NCBI GenBank assembly: GCA_036417435.1
Contig: CM070904.1
Location: 127,100,695 to 127,164,694 of the forward strand
DNA from: Inia geoffrensis
Taxonomy: Eukaryota; Chordata; Mammalia; Artiodactyla; Iniidae
Length of the DNA: 64,000 nucleotides
Reading direction: 5' to 3'
The notes under the pieces are model-generated. The model was not told the DNA's origin, did no database searches, and was given only the letters and a program-made list of their open reading frames with translations. The position numbers and the translations under genes were made by a program. Of the stretch, positions 12,659 through 24,240 are shown one piece after another. Each line of letters starts with the position of its first letter. Position 1 is the first letter of the stretch.

Positions 12659-12866
12659 TTTTTTTTTTTTTTTTGCAGTACGCGGGCCTCTCACCGCTGT
12701 GGCCTCTCCCGTTGCGGAGCACAGGCTCCGGACGCACAGGCCCAGCGGCCATGGCTCACGAGCGCAGCCGCTCCGCGGCATGTGGCATCTTCCCGGACCG
12801 GGGCGCGAACCCGCGTCCCCCGCATCGGCAGGCGGACTCCCAACCACTGCGCCACCAGGGAAGCCC
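12659..12866 (-). mobile_element. CHR-type SINE
   Basis: Poly(T) at 12659-12674, then gcagtacgcgggcctctcac, ending in ccaccagggaagccc. This is the reverse complement of the long-bodied tRNA-derived cetacean SINE. It separates old retrovirus-like sequence on its right from unassigned sequence on its left. Confidence 0.93.
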
Positions 12867-12879
12867 TACGGGTGTGTTA

Positions 12880-14080
12880 ACACATAACAAGCCAGACTAT
12901 GTAGAGTCTATAACTATCATGAGGCTGGAGCCGATACTTATTTACAACTTCCTTTTCCACTACGGAGTCTATTTCCTTCGTTCTCAGCGAGGATCTCAGC
13001 TGGTCAGGATTCTTGATTTGGTATGGTTGATCCAAACCTTTATTCCTGAAAGATCTGAGTTAATCATCCAGCCTTTATTCACTACAGTTTTCCATTCATT
13101 CTTGCTATTTCTAAAAGAGGCCCTAGAGGCCTCTCTGGCTTCCAGCCAGTCCTCCCTACCCCTTTTGTGTAGCAGCGCCCAGGTTTCCCCTTGAGGACGC
13201 TCCCCAGGCAGTAGAACAACCCCCTTATTCGCTTGTTGGTTCAGTGTCCTGAACAGCCCAGAGTGGCCAGGTGAGCGGCAACTTGCAGTCCACTGGAGCC
13301 TCTTCTGTGTCCCCTGGTAGGCGCAGACCTCCTTGTTGAGGGGACTGGTGAGAGGAACCCCTCCCACCTCTATTCCTCGATTCCTGGGCACATGGATTCT
13401 GGTTATGGGAGAGACCCGTGCAAGCATATACTGCAACCTCTAAGACACCTCTGCCCTTACAGGACAAATGGCGCCGTCACTGAGTCTTCGACGGGCCATT
13501 CCAAACCTGTTTACCCAGCTGTTTCTGCCCCTGGGTAGTGAGGGATGTAAAACCTGTGGATCATAGGGTCACAAGTCCATGGCCTCACTTCATTTGCTGT
13601 GAAGTGAGTTTCTCGATTAAAAGTAACATGTGGAATACCATGCTGGTGAATAAGGCATTCCATTAGTCCACAGATGGTCACGATGGGAAAAGCATTATGG
13701 GCAAGGAATGCAAATCTACATCCAGAATATGCATCGACTTTCATGGTTTTTGCCAAAGGGCAACGGAATGAATCCAGCCCTGTTTCTTTTCTTTGAGCTT
13801 TGGCCACCTGGATTGTCCACACTTTGGTATTTCTCATCTCATACCTCTGCCCATGGGGTCCACTTTCCCTTGGCTACAGCCCTGTTTGGTGTTAAGTGTC
13901 ACATTCCCCCGAGCTTCGTTCCACGTGACCGTTACACTGAGCTCACTTCCAAGATCATTTTGACTCAAGCTCAAATATCTTGGACACATAACCCATCTCC
14001 GTTCCAACAATTCGTAGAAGTACAGCTCGCTGATGTGTCAGCTCCAAGAGAACAGAGCCCACAGGAGGCTTCCGCTGTCC
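12880..14080 (-). pseudogene. Endogenous retrovirus pol relic with integrase core
   Basis: On the minus strand, 13837-13511 stays open for 108 codons and reads as a retroviral integrase catalytic core. It has a V-D-A-Y-S-G motif with the first acidic residue, then an I-x-G-L-x-E-x-L segment, then a T-H-F-T-A-N-E-V block. The second acidic position of the D,D-35-E triad appears replaced (N-R-E precedes T-H-F), and the glutamate region is disrupted. Flanking frames (13436-12996) look like more of the same pol/env-proximal sequence with stops and shifts. No LTR, gag or env was recognised. Boundaries are approximate. This is an inactive old copy. Confidence 0.62.
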
Positions 14081-14113
14081 TCAGAATATTCATCCAACAA
14101 ACACTCGCCTCCT

Positions 14114-14141
14114 GGGGCGGGGGTGGGGGGCAGTGGTTGGG
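14114..14141 (+). other. G-rich tract, potential G-quadruplex
   Basis: Runs gggg, ggggg, gggggg and ggg with loops of 1-8 bases on the + strand. No gene nearby. Confidence 0.5.
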
Positions 14142-14477
14142 CAGTGTTGCGGCTGTGGTGGTAGATATAGAATAGGCAGTCTGGGGCTGTACCCTTGAGG
14201 AGCTCAGGCTGGAGGGGAGACGCTCCAGGACACAGCAAGTGAGGTGTGCAGAGTGTGGTGGGAGGACTGAATGGAGCTCTAGCGTCCTGGGGGGCCAGGG
14301 AGGAAGGAAGGCCTCCCGGAGGACCTGCGCTTCAAATGTAGTCAGTGTGGGCCCAGCCCAGTGGGTCGGTAACCTTCACGCGCCCAGACTTTGAAAACAC
14401 AGGCGTGAGACGACCGGTGGGCTTTATGCTGGAGGTGTTCCCTCTGGGTGAGATTTGGTATCACATGTAGAAAATTG

Positions 14478-14640
14478 TAGCAGTTATTAAACGCTCTCAG
14501 TGCCAGGCGCTGTGATAGCTTTATGTGTATAGTTAACTTAGTCTCACGGCAGCCCTATGGGTAGGTTATTATGGTCCCCATTTTACAGATGAAGAAACAG
14601 GCAGAAAGACAGTAAGCAACTTGCAGAAAGTCACGCATTC
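14478..14640 (-). mobile_element. MIR SINE relic
   Basis: Contains the MIR signature in reverse: cagcgctgtgatag-like wording, then 'ggtccccattttacagatga' and 'agaaacaggcag'. An ancient pan-mammalian tRNA-derived SINE. Confidence 0.75.
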
Positions 14641-14998
14641 GTGCAAGGGCAGAGATGGGGTTTGACCTTGGGTCAGTTGAGTCCCGAGCTCCTAAACCTT
14701 CTAGGGCAGGGGAGGGAGGGCTCGCCCAGTCTGCAGTTACTTGGATGGATAAGAATGATGGTCTCCAGAGCGCACCTGGGCCCTCTGGCTATAAAATGAC
14801 CTCTGCTGCTGCAGGGTGGTCCCAAGGGGTGAGAGGCCCCACCCAGCTGGCCAAAGAGGCTCAAGAATAAGTGTGCAGGGTAGTTTCCCCTGCAGTCCCT
14901 GTGAGGGGCAGGAGGGCACAGTGGTTTACTTGTCAGGTGACATTTTATATCCTTTCCTCATCCGGCACCATCCTTCTGACATCAAGAAAGCCTGAGTG

Positions 14999-15119
14999 GG
15001 GCTTCCCTGGTGGTCCAGTGGCTAAGACTCCATGTTTCCAATGCAGGGGGCACAGGTTGGATCCCTGCTTGGGAAACTAAGATCCTACATGCCATAGGGT
15101 GTGGCCAAGAAAAAAAAAA
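14999..15119 (+). mobile_element. Short CHR-type SINE
   Basis: Starts gcttccctggtggtccagtgg and ends in a poly(A). It is flanked by the 8-bp direct repeat cctgagtg (14991-14998 and 15122-15129), read as the target-site duplication. Confidence 0.92.
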
Positions 15120-15129
15120 TCCCTGAGTG

Positions 15130-16225
15130 CTGGCCTCGCACCAGACCACACCATGTAGGTCCTCAGCATCTCCGTTCTCTGTTTCCACAGTCATGAATAT
15201 TCCTGCAAAGTCGCTCTGCCCAAATCATTCTCTCCATGTTAGTCCGCTGGGCCCATTGTCTCATCAGAGCCCCTCCACTAGCCACCTGGGAAGCAATACT
15301 CCCACCCTGAGAGCAAACACCCAATGTTCTACCTAATCCGCCCCGGCACTTCTGCCCCATAAACACAGACAGTGAGGTTTTGTGTCCTGGGACTTGAGCT
15401 CCACCCTGACCGCCATCTGTGTGGCTGGGGGCTCGGGACACCCCTCACCTGCCACACACTCAATCAGGAAAGTGAAAGTACAGAGAAACGCGGATTGCAC
15501 TTGGGCTCTTCTCACGAGTCCAAGAAGGCAGGTGGGTCAATCAGATGTCCCTTGGCCAGTCCATCTTCCCCTGTCACTGACAAGAGGACTGTTAAGCTTC
15601 ATGGCCCGAGAGCCGGAGGCCCATCTCCACCTTGGCCTCATTCTGCACTCCCTGGGCCCCGCTCACTTCCCGCACAGGACAGTTCCTGGAAGGTGGTGAG
15701 AGTCCTACAAAGGCTGAGCACATCTGTGGCTGGGCTGGCCTGGCACCACCAAGCACGGGGCTCCTCGGGGTTCTCTGTTTTCTCAGGTCTGTTCTCCCTG
15801 CTCTCGGGCTCGCAGTGCCCCCTCTGGCCACCTGGGCTGCAGTGCTGGCCTGCTCATCCATCGCCAGGCTCCCTGCTGTCACTAATCCCGCTGCCTATTT
15901 GCGTGTGCTCATTCCCCACCCTGCACACGCCCTCTGCCTCCTGACGGCTCCCACTTCGTCGCTTTGGCCTCCAAGACCCTTCACATAGGGCAGGTGGCTG
16001 ATCCTTCTTCCTGCCTGCCTGCCTCCCAGTATGCCCTGGCCTCTGGTGACCTGACATCTCGCCTCACCCCACAGCATCTTCCCCTCAGCTAATCAGTGTG
16101 TTCCTCCCACCTCCCCCTATAACACCCTCTGCTATCCACCCGTGTAGTAGCTCACTCTACTAAGCCTGGTACTGTTGAAGGCCTGCCTGTATTTCTTTCT
16201 TTAATACCCTCCCTGGTCGTATTTT
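15130..16225. other. No recognised gene; GC-moderate single-copy DNA
   Basis: Overlapping frames up to 190 codons (15372-15944) are open on both strands but show no known domain. They are best explained by low stop-codon density in GC-rich sequence. Confidence 0.5.
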
Positions 16226-16229
16226 GGCC

Positions 16230-16530
16230 AGACTGAGTTCCTGGGGTGCCCCGGATATGCCCTTGTTCTTCCTGCTATGCGGCCCGTACACATCTCTCCA
16301 CACTTTGCCCACCTCTATCACCCTTTGGATGCTACTTCCTCCAGGGAGCCCTCCAGGTCCCCTTCTGTCTGAATTACAGGCACTTCCTGTGTTCCCACAG
16401 CCCTGGGTCTATGCCAGTGCCCTTGTCTGTCTCTCCTGCTGGTTGTGGGTTCCGTGACAGCAGGGGCCACTCCTTCATCTCTGAACAGGGCTGGCTTGGA
16501 GCAGGCACCCAGATGCTGGCTGCCCGGAAA
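16230..16530 (+). mobile_element. L2 LINE relic
   Basis: Contains wording typical of the L2 3' region: 'cttcctccagggagccctcc', 'tgtgttcccacagccc', then a 'gtgacagcaggggcc' segment. Old, diverged copy. Confidence 0.6.
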
Positions 16531-17090
16531 ACTTCTGCTGAAAGCAAAGTTACAGAATGCCTTAGTCATTGCGTGGTATTCCACACAGCACTGCTTCTGA
16601 CAGTACACAGAGAGCATTTTACAGCAACTGCAAGGCAGCAAAGGGCTCGTGCTCCCCGGGTTCCCTGGTCTTGCCGGCAGCCATCATCCTGAAGCAGTGG
16701 GTGAGACTGCTGACTACTGTGTTTGAATTTTGTTCACTGGGAATTAATAAACTGTTGCTCTAGTTTTGCAGATGATTCAAAGGGTGCTGGCAACCAGTAA
16801 CTGGAGTGATTGGCCAACGGGCCTAAGGCCTGCAGGGAAGAAAGTAAATCACGGCAGAGTAACAGGGAGGGCCGGAGGCCTCGGTGAGGCCAAACAGCAG
16901 GTGGGGTAGGAGTCAAAGAAGATCAGAAGGGAAGGGCTGCAGGTACAGGATTCCAGAAAGAGAGCGATCCAGATGATGGCAAAGAGAGAGGGGCAGGGAG
17001 GTCAAGGAGCCACGAAGGAGGGGAGATGCACATGGGCTTTGATGTCAGAGGAAGATCAAAGCTGGTAGTGAAGCTTGCCCACGTCATCTC

Positions 17091-17303
17091 TTTTTTTTTA
17101 TTATTATGATGCGGTACACGGGCCTCTCACTGCTGTGGCCTCTCCCGTTGCGGAGCACAGGCTCCGGACGCTCAGGCTCAGCGGCCATGGCTCACGGGCC
17201 CAGCCGCTCCATGGCATGTGGGATCTTCCCGGACCAGGGCACGAACCCGCGTCCCCTGCAGCGGCAGGCGGACTCTCAACCACTGCCCCACCAGGGAAGC
17301 CCC
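17091..17303 (-). mobile_element. CHR-type SINE
   Basis: T-rich tail, gcggtacacgggcctctcac, ending ccaccagggaagccc. Flanks acgtcatctc / acgtcctctc look like a target-site duplication with one mismatch. Confidence 0.92.
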
Positions 17304-17429
17304 CGACGTCCTCTCTTAACTCCGCTCATCTCAGCCCCAATGAAAGAGCCACACTCCTTGGAGAAATAGCCGATTCTAGGGCTGAAGCAGGAAAAATACA
17401 AGATGAATCTGGAGCATTTTGAAGTGCCT

Positions 17430-18490
17430 GAAAGTAGGATAGTATTTTTAAAAAACCATGCAAAACCTCATATTAATGGAGGTATGTCAAAAGGACACAG
17501 GAGCCGAGCGAAAGAGCTCCCAATGGCCAAAGATGAAACAATTTGAACAACAAAAAAGTCCTACTGGATTATAACCCAAAGTGTAAAATAAATATCCATG
17601 AATTCATACTGATATAAATAAATTATTTAATAAATAAATAGATGGAGGACAATAGATAAATACCCTGTGGAGAAGAATTCCAATTAACTTACGGAATAAC
17701 TCCTTTTTTCTTAAGTGTAGGCTGTGCATAGTGACTTCCTTCCAAAGAGTACAGTATGGAAAGGGGATAAAAAGAGTATCTTTACAGGAGAGGAACGTGA
17801 TAAACATGACGTCAGCCAGGTGATCCAGGTCAGCATCGACGGGCATGTCACGTTATAGTGTGTACCCTTGATACGATATGATGAAAATGGCATTTTACCC
17901 CTGTGGTCTTCCTCCCAAAGACCCAGAACCGCAGTCTAACCCTAAGAAAAAAAATCAGACAAATTCCACTGCAGAGGTATCCTACAATATACCTGACAAG
18001 TACTACTCAAAACTGTCAAGGTCGTCAAAAACAAGGAGAGTCTAGAAACTGCCACAGTCAAGTGGAGCGTAAGGAGACAAGATGACTGACCCTGGTTGGA
18101 TCCTGGGATAAAAAAAGGGCCATTGACTAGAGACTGAGGAAATCCAAATAAGCTGTGAACTTTAGTTACTAACAATGTGTCAATATTGGCTCATTGATTG
18201 TAACAAATGTACCACAGTAATGTAAGATGTTAATAATATGGAAAACTGGGGGACTTCCCTGGTGGTCCAGTGGTTAAGACTCTGTGCTTCCCAGGCAGGG
18301 GGTGTGGGTTTGATCCCTGGTCAAGGAACTGAGATCACACATGCTGCATGGTGTGGCCAAAAGAGAAAGGGAAAAAAAAAAAAAAAAAAGAAGGAAACCG
18401 AAGTGTGGAGAATATGGGAATTCTCTCTACTATCGTCTCAATTTTTTAATACATCTAAAACTGTCCTAAAAAACATAGTCTATTAAAACA
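17430..18490 (+). mobile_element. L1 3'UTR-type relic, copy A (interrupted by a SINE)
   Basis: Holds blocks such as 'aaataaatatccatgaattc', a 'cagacaaattcc...cctacaatatacctgacaagtac' stretch and 'gtaatgtaagatgttaata'. These recur in the same order and orientation in copy B at 18497-19900. The pattern (final taaaactgtcctaaaaaaca) is that of the 3' end of an older mammalian L1. A short SINE sits at 18250-18389. Confidence 0.6.
18250..18389 (+). mobile_element. Short CHR-type SINE
   Basis: gacttccctggtggtccagt head, gatccctggtcaaggaactg middle, gtggccaaaa end and an A-rich tail. Nested in the L1-like copy A. Confidence 0.9.
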
Positions 18491-18932
18491 AACAAAAAGG
18501 ACGTACGAGCCAACCTGAAAGAGTTCCCACTAGCCAAAGCTGGAAAAATTTAAGCAACAAAATAGGGTAATATTGCACGATAATGCAAAGAATAAAAGAA
18601 ATATTCATAGATCCGTACTAATACAAATAAATGATTGAATTAATAAATAAATGAGGGAGAAGGGACATCTTCCTTATAGAACAATTCCTAATAATGAATA
18701 TAGAAGGAATGGGGGGAATAGAAGTCACCATTATTTCACCATAGTGATTCATAGTGATGAATGCTAAAAACTGTGAGCAATTTTAAGGAGAAACAGGATA
18801 TCACCCCCCAAAAATTATTTATTAATTACAGCAGTGGTTTTAACATATGTTCACAAATATTTGATACCTGCTCTCCAGGCGGTAGAGCTTAATTCACCTT
18901 CCCACGAGTGCGGACTGAACTTAGTGACACCC

Positions 18933-19040
18933 GGGAATTCCCGGCAGTCCAGTGGTTAGGACTCAGTGCTTTCACTGCCAGGGACTGGGTTCAATCCCTG
19001 GTCAGGGAACTAAGATCCCACAAGCCACGAGGTGCAGAAG
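18933..19040 (+). mobile_element. Short CHR-type SINE with purine-rich tail
   Basis: ggaattcccggcagtccagt head and gtcagggaactaagatccca body. It runs into a GGGA/GGAA repeat instead of a plain poly(A). Confidence 0.85.
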
Positions 19041-19042
19041 AA

Positions 19043-19089
19043 AGGAGGGAAGGGAGGGAGGGAGGGAGGGAGGGAGGGAGGAAGGAAGA
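19043..19089. repeat. (GGGA)n simple repeat
   Basis: Nine or so GGGA units with GGAA at the edges, apparently grown from the tail of the adjacent SINE. Confidence 0.9.
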
Positions 19090-19532
19090 CTCCCTTCTAA
19101 CTAGGGAGTGTGGAAAAGAAAAATAGTAACTTTGTAGTGGAGAAATCTGGCAGAGACCCTCTTAAGCCAAATGATCAATGTTAATAGAATCATTGGGTCA
19201 TGTTGGCATCATGTACCCTGATATGTGATGAGGACACTTCCCCTCTGATGTTTTCTTCCCCCAAATCCATAACATATCTACTCATGAGAAAACATCAGAC
19301 AAACCCACACTGAGGGCTATTCTACAAAATACCAAAATACTTGACCAGTACTATTCAAAAGTGTCAGCATCATGAAAGACAAGGAAAGATCCTGAAACTG
19401 TCAGACTGGAAGAAATGAAGGAGACATGATGAGCAAACATAATGTGGGAATCCTGGACCAGAAAAAAGGGCACCAGTGGAAAACCTGGGAAAATCTGAAG
19501 AAAGCTTGAAGTTTAGTGAAGAGTAATGTACC

Positions 19533-19740
19533 GGGGCCTCCCTGGTGGCGCAGTGGTTGGGAGTCCGCCTGCCGATGCAGGGGGTGTGGGTTCGTGCCCC
19601 GGCCCGGGAGGATCCCGCATGCCGCAGAGCGGCTGGGCCCGTGAGCCATGGCCGCTGAGCCTGCACGTCCGAAGCCTGTGCTCCGCGACGGGAGAGGCCA
19701 CAGCAGTGAGAGACCCGCGTACCGCAAAAAAAAAAAAAAA
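19533..19740 (+). mobile_element. CHR-type SINE with intact target duplication
   Basis: ggggcctccctggtggcgca head to a 15-A tail. Flanked by gagtaatgtacc at 19521-19532 and 19741-19752 (12 bp, perfect). Confidence 0.96.
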
Positions 19741-20215
19741 GAGTAATGTACCAATGCTCACTTCTTAGTTCTGATCAATGTACCATGGTTATGTAAGATG
19801 CTAATATGAGGCGAAGCCAGGTGAAGGGTATTTGGGAACTTTGTGTACTATATTTGCCAGTCTTGCATAAATCTAAAATTATTTCAAAATAAAAAGCCCA
19901 AGAACTTGCCCAAGGCGTGATGCTTGATTTCAATGCCCAGATCTCGCTCTAAGGTGGGTCCCGGGTTCCTGCTCTCCAGAGCAGCTTCTGGCAGCTCCAT
20001 CAGTGCCAGCACCAGGGAGAACGCCCGCAGGCCTGTTACTCAGGTATACTTTGCCTGTTTTCCATGCACAAAGCTCCACCTTCCCCAGTGCTAGTCCTAT
20101 GTCACCACACAGACTTTAAGTGCTTTAGGTTCCCAGACTGACAATAAATGAACATGAGCCCCACTTGACATGAGGGAAATATTTCCATGAGCTCAGGTCA
20201 GAAAAGGTTGTGCTG

Positions 20216-20527
20216 GGACTTCCCTGGTGGCGCAGTGGTTAAGAATCCGCCTGCCGATGCAGGGGACATGGGTTTGAGCCCTGGTCCGGGAAGATCCCAC
20301 ATGCCGCGGAGCAACTGGGCCCATGCGCCACAACTACTGAGCCTGCGCTCTAGAGCCCGCGAGCCACAACTACTGAAGCCTGCGCGCCTAGAGCCCGTGC
20401 TCTGCAACAAGAGAAGCCACCGCAATGAGAAGCCCGCACACTGCAACGAAGAGTAGCCCCCTCTCTCCACAACTAGAGAAAGCCCACGCACAGCAACAAA
20501 GACCCAACACAGCCAAAAAAAATAAAA
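20216..20527 (+). mobile_element. Long-form CHR-type SINE (~310 bp)
   Basis: acttccctggtggcgcagtg head. It extends through the extra body (agagcccgtgctctgcaaca, aactagagaaagcccacgca, aagacccaacacagcc) to an A-rich tail. Flanks share aaaaggt and tgct with small differences. Confidence 0.93.
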
Positions 20528-20916
20528 GGTCATGCTTATGAAGATGAATGGGACCCCCTGTCACCAGTAGCAACAGGAGCAGTAAGACCCAGTGTAGCAG
20601 GCGGTAAAGAAAGGGGCCCCAGAGAGCAGGTGTGGCTCCTGAAGGACCAGCAGGAAGGGGACAAGGTGGGAGCCGCAGGAAGGCATAGCCCACTTTGCCC
20701 ACCAAGGAGCCCCACCTGATCCCCCCCTTCCTAAGTGAGCTCTGGGTGGTCCACCCAAGACAGGGGGCTGGAGTCCAAAATGAAGAGGGCACCCCACCAG
20801 CTGATGGGCCAGTGGTAAGACTGTCTCCTCCCAAGTTAAGCCTTGGTAAGGTGGTCACAGGTCAACCATATCGGGGGGAAAAGGCAGGAACAGGGCACCA
20901 TACCAAGACCGGATCT

Positions 20917-21066
20917 GAGCACAGGCTCCGGACGCACAGGCTCAGCGGCCATGGCCCACGGGCCCAGCCGCTCCGCGGCATGTGGCATCTTCCCGGACCG
21001 GGGCACGAACCCGTGTCCCCTGCTTCGGCAGGCGGACTGTCAACCACTGCGCCACCAGGGAAGCCC
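20917..21066 (-). mobile_element. CHR-type SINE lacking its 3' half and tail
   Basis: Begins inside the element (gagcacaggctccggacgca) and ends at ccaccagggaagcc. The tail-proximal part and poly(T) are absent. Both edges carry ccggatct (20909-20916 and 21065-21072). Confidence 0.88.
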
Positions 21067-21074
21067 GGATCTTT

Positions 21075-22195
21075 CAATTGATGATCAGAGCATGAAAGGA
21101 ACACGGCTAAACTAGTGTGAGATCAATAGAGGAAGACTGAATTGTCCCCAGCATGGAAAAGGTGGGTCCAGCAGCATGGGTGCAGACAAGAGCCCAGGAA
21201 ATCATGGATCCCCCGGCACTAACCCAGGCAGGAAACAGGAGGTGTGCTCACAACTGAGACAGGGAAGCCTAAACTCGATTCCCTGGAAGGAGAGAGGCTT
21301 CAGCTGCCTATACACAGGGCTAATCAATGCAGATGGAGAGTCTGAGGGAGAGGAGGATGGCCACGGAAGTCCTCTAGTCTGGAGAAAGGAACAGTGACAG
21401 TTGAATGGCTTCAAATGTCTCATTGACTGTAGAAAATGGCCTTGTGCCGTGAAACCAGGGCCTCTGGGTAGACAGAGACAGAAGGTTTACCGTGGAGATC
21501 CCAGTGGCACACCCAAGGGTAGACCAGATGGCCTTTAAGGCCACAGTCACCCCTGGATATGAGAGTCTCAGAACTGAGGGGACAGCTACTCTGCCACCTC
21601 CCACAGCTACCCTGGTTCTGGGGAGGCAGTGGCATCAAGCTTTCAGGCTGTTGTTGGCTGGTGAATTACACCCTAGCACCAGCGACAACCAGCAGCCTGC
21701 CAGTCTGGCCACAAAGGTGCTAAATGTCCAGGCTCTGAGCCCCTGGCCTCCTGGGAAATTCTTGCAGCATATTTATAAAACGATGGCTCGGTGATGAGCT
21801 TTTCCAGACAGCAGCTGCCAGGAAGGGGTAGACAAGTGGTTTGAAAACCACCATGAGCTAGGCAGGAAATTCCTCAGTACACAGGTCAACATGCAGCAAC
21901 ATAAGATCCAACCGCTCCTGCACCTGTCATGCCTCCGCCTTCTCTCCCGGGACCCAGAGGCCCAGGGCTCCCGCTGAGTACCTCCTGCTGGTGCCCTTCC
22001 TTCCGCAGACCCCTTTCCAGTCCAGGCAACCTGATGCCTGTGCCCTGGCATGCCCGCTGTGCTCCGTCCTCACCAGTGCACAGCACTGTCATATGGTGCC
22101 TCTCTGAAAACACCTTTTTGTTCTCCCTCATCTCCCTCAAATGTGCTTTATACCCCTTTCTAAGGGAAGGGCTTTCTTTCCCCCTTTATTTTAAA
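21075..22195. other. No recognised gene or young repeat
   Basis: Moderately GC-rich single-copy sequence. Open frames of up to about 100 codons on both strands show no domain. Confidence 0.5.
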
Positions 22196-22208
22196 AAATG
22201 CTCATTAG

Positions 22209-22449
22209 GGGCTTCCCTGGTGGCGCAGTGGTTGAGAGTCCGCCTGCCGATGCGGGGGACGCGGGTTCGTGCCCCGGTCCGGGAAGATCCCACATGCCGC
22301 GGAGCAGCTGGGCCCGTGAGCCATGGCCGCAGAGCCTGCGCGTCCGGAGCCTGTGCTCCGCAACAGGAGAGGCCACAACAGTGGGAGGCCCGCGTACCGC
22401 AATACCGCAAAAAAAATAATAAATAAATAAAAAATACAAATAAAAATTT
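22209..22449 (+). mobile_element. CHR-type SINE with intact target duplication
   Basis: gcttccctggtggcgcagtg head, gcgtaccgcaataccgcaaa end and an A/T-rich tail. Flanked by ctcattag at 22201-22208 and 22450-22457. Confidence 0.94.
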
Positions 22450-22469
22450 CTCATTAGATAAATAAACTG

Positions 22470-22980
22470 GTACATCTATACAATGGGATGTTATTCAGTG
22501 ATAAAAAGAAATAAACTATCAAGCTATGAAAAGACATGAAAGAACCTTAAATGCATATCACTAAGTGGAAGAAGCCAAGCTGAAAAGGCCACATACCGTG
22601 TGATTCCAGGACATTCTGGAAAAGGTAAAACGATGAAGACAGTAAAAAGTCATTGGCTGCGGAGGGGATAGGAGGATAAGAGGGGGGGCACATAGGATTT
22701 TTAGGGCAGTGAAACTGCTATTCTGTATGATACTGTAATAGTGGATACACTTATAATACAGTTGTCAAAACCCATAGAATGTACCATGCCAAGAGGCTTT
22801 TGTTTAATAATAATGTATCAATATTGGCTTGTCAATTGTAACAAGTGTACTACACTAAATAAGATGTTAAAAAATAAGGAAAATTGGGGAGGGTGATAGA
22901 GGGGATCTGGTCATTCTCTATAATTTTTGCTCAATTTTTCCTGTAAACCTAAAACTGCTCCGTTACAGAAAGTACAAAGA
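22470..22980 (+). mobile_element. Older L1 3' fragment
   Basis: The wording 'tacaatgggatgttattcag', 'cactaagtggaagaagcc' and 'gtgtgattccaggacattct' is the end of L1 ORF2 and its 3'UTR. It is followed by 'taataatgtatcaatattgg' like the twin copies at 17-19 kb. Confidence 0.65.
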
Positions 22981-23099
22981 GATGGGGGAAAAAATAAAGA
23001 AAAAGAAAAAAGCTTCTAGAAAAATCCATCACCTCACTTATTCAGAAAAACAGTTTTACTCCCAAGGTGTGTAACTTTTACCATATACATGTTAGAGAC

Positions 23100-23570
23100 C
23101 TCTAACAAATGGGATTATTCTGTAGGTTCTCTTTTTCTTGTTTTCACATTTTCTTTTGAAATAATTGTAGACTCACAGGGAGTTGCAGAAACAGTGCAGA
23201 GAGGTGGGGAGCACCCTTCCCCCAGCTTCCCCCAGTGGTAATATTTTATACAAAGATCACACAGTATCAAAACCAGGAAACTGACATTGGCACAATTGTA
23301 CTTTTTGTCTTGTAATGGCCTCTGTTTATTTAACAATGTATCATGAACATCTTTCTGTCAATGGTTACATTTCTGCAGTGTTGTGGGCTTTTTGATGACC
23401 ATGTAATAATTTGTTGTGTAGTACTCAATAGTCCTTGTGGTTGGATGTTAGTTTATTTCCAACTTTTTGCTGTCACCAAAGGCATTAATTTTATTTTATT
23501 CTTTGCATTAATTTTAATAACAGTTACATTTAAGTGTATTTATTCGATGTGCCTCCCTGAAGTGGCTTCA
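23100..23570 (-). mobile_element. Ancient L1-like fragment
   Basis: Reads 'ttgaaataattgtagactca...gttgcagaaacagtgcagag' and later 'ttggatgttagtttatttcc', both typical of very old L1 sequence in antisense. Family not resolved. Confidence 0.4.
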
Positions 23571-23574
23571 TAAA

Positions 23575-24240
23575 ACACACTTCCCTCCCCTGTCTCACTT
23601 CCAGACTCTCCTACTGGTGTTGCCTTGCACTGAATCCTTGCTCTAGGCCTGCTTCTAGGGAAACCCAAACCAAACAAGAGAGGGGATTTATTGACACACA
23701 AAAGCCAGAAGGTCCAGAGGTAGAGTAGGCTTCAGGTTTGCTTTGATTCAATGGTCCCACAATACCATCAAGGACCCAATCCTCTTTTCTCCACTCTGCC
23801 TCCCTCAGGACAGCTTCATTCTTGGCACCATCCCTCATGGTGGCAAAATGGCTGCAGCACTTCCAGGGTTCTCAATGCATTCCATTCCTTACAGAAAAGG
23901 ATGGAGAGCAGAAGTCTAGGAGCTCTTGCTAAAGAACAAGGAATCTTCCATCTCAGTAGCCCCAGCAAATCTTCCTTGAGTCTCTTTGGCTTGATTAGGG
24001 TAAAGTGGCCAAACCTAAACCAGTTTGGGTTACCTGGCCAATTGCTGTGGCAAGAGGGTGAGATTATTCCAGTTGGATTAAAAAGGGTTTCTTCACAGTA
24101 CAGGGCAGGGATGTCAGGGATATTGGGAATCACAACGTGCTCTACATGCCTTTGAATGGTTTTTGACATGCACTGGCAAACTGTGCCCCAGAAAATACCT
24201 GTTTTCTTACACACTCCTCTACTCTAGGTCTTGCTATTAT
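23575..24240. other. No recognised gene
   Basis: Overlapping frames on both strands (134 and 132 codons at 23751-24155 and 24214-23816) show no motif I can name. A diverged repeat is possible; not resolved. Confidence 0.4.

Larger units (their letters stand above)
18497..19900 (+). mobile_element. L1 3'UTR-type relic, copy B (interrupted by two SINEs)
   Basis: Second direct copy of the block at 17430-18490: 'gttcccactagccaaagctg', 'agatccgtactaatacaaat', 'gaaaacatcagacaaaccc', 'tgtaccatggttatgtaaga', ending 'ctaaaattatttcaaaataa'. Interrupted by SINEs at 18933-19040 and 19533-19740. Confidence 0.6.

Noticed and set aside
12649..13194. 181-codon frame on the plus strand
   Set aside because: Its first third is reverse-oriented SINE sequence and the rest is antisense to a retroviral relic; no real gene start.
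15805..15835. Further CTCF-like site (gtgccccctctggccacc)
   Set aside because: Only about 10 of 14 core positions match, with one base too few in the centre.
15372..15944. 190-codon frame
   Set aside because: GC-rich, Ser/Pro/Leu-biased, with overlapping frames on both strands and no motif or splice context.
20216..20290. tRNA-like SINE heads as possible tRNA genes
   Set aside because: They have SINE bodies and A tails and occur in many copies; no intact cloverleaf was apparent.
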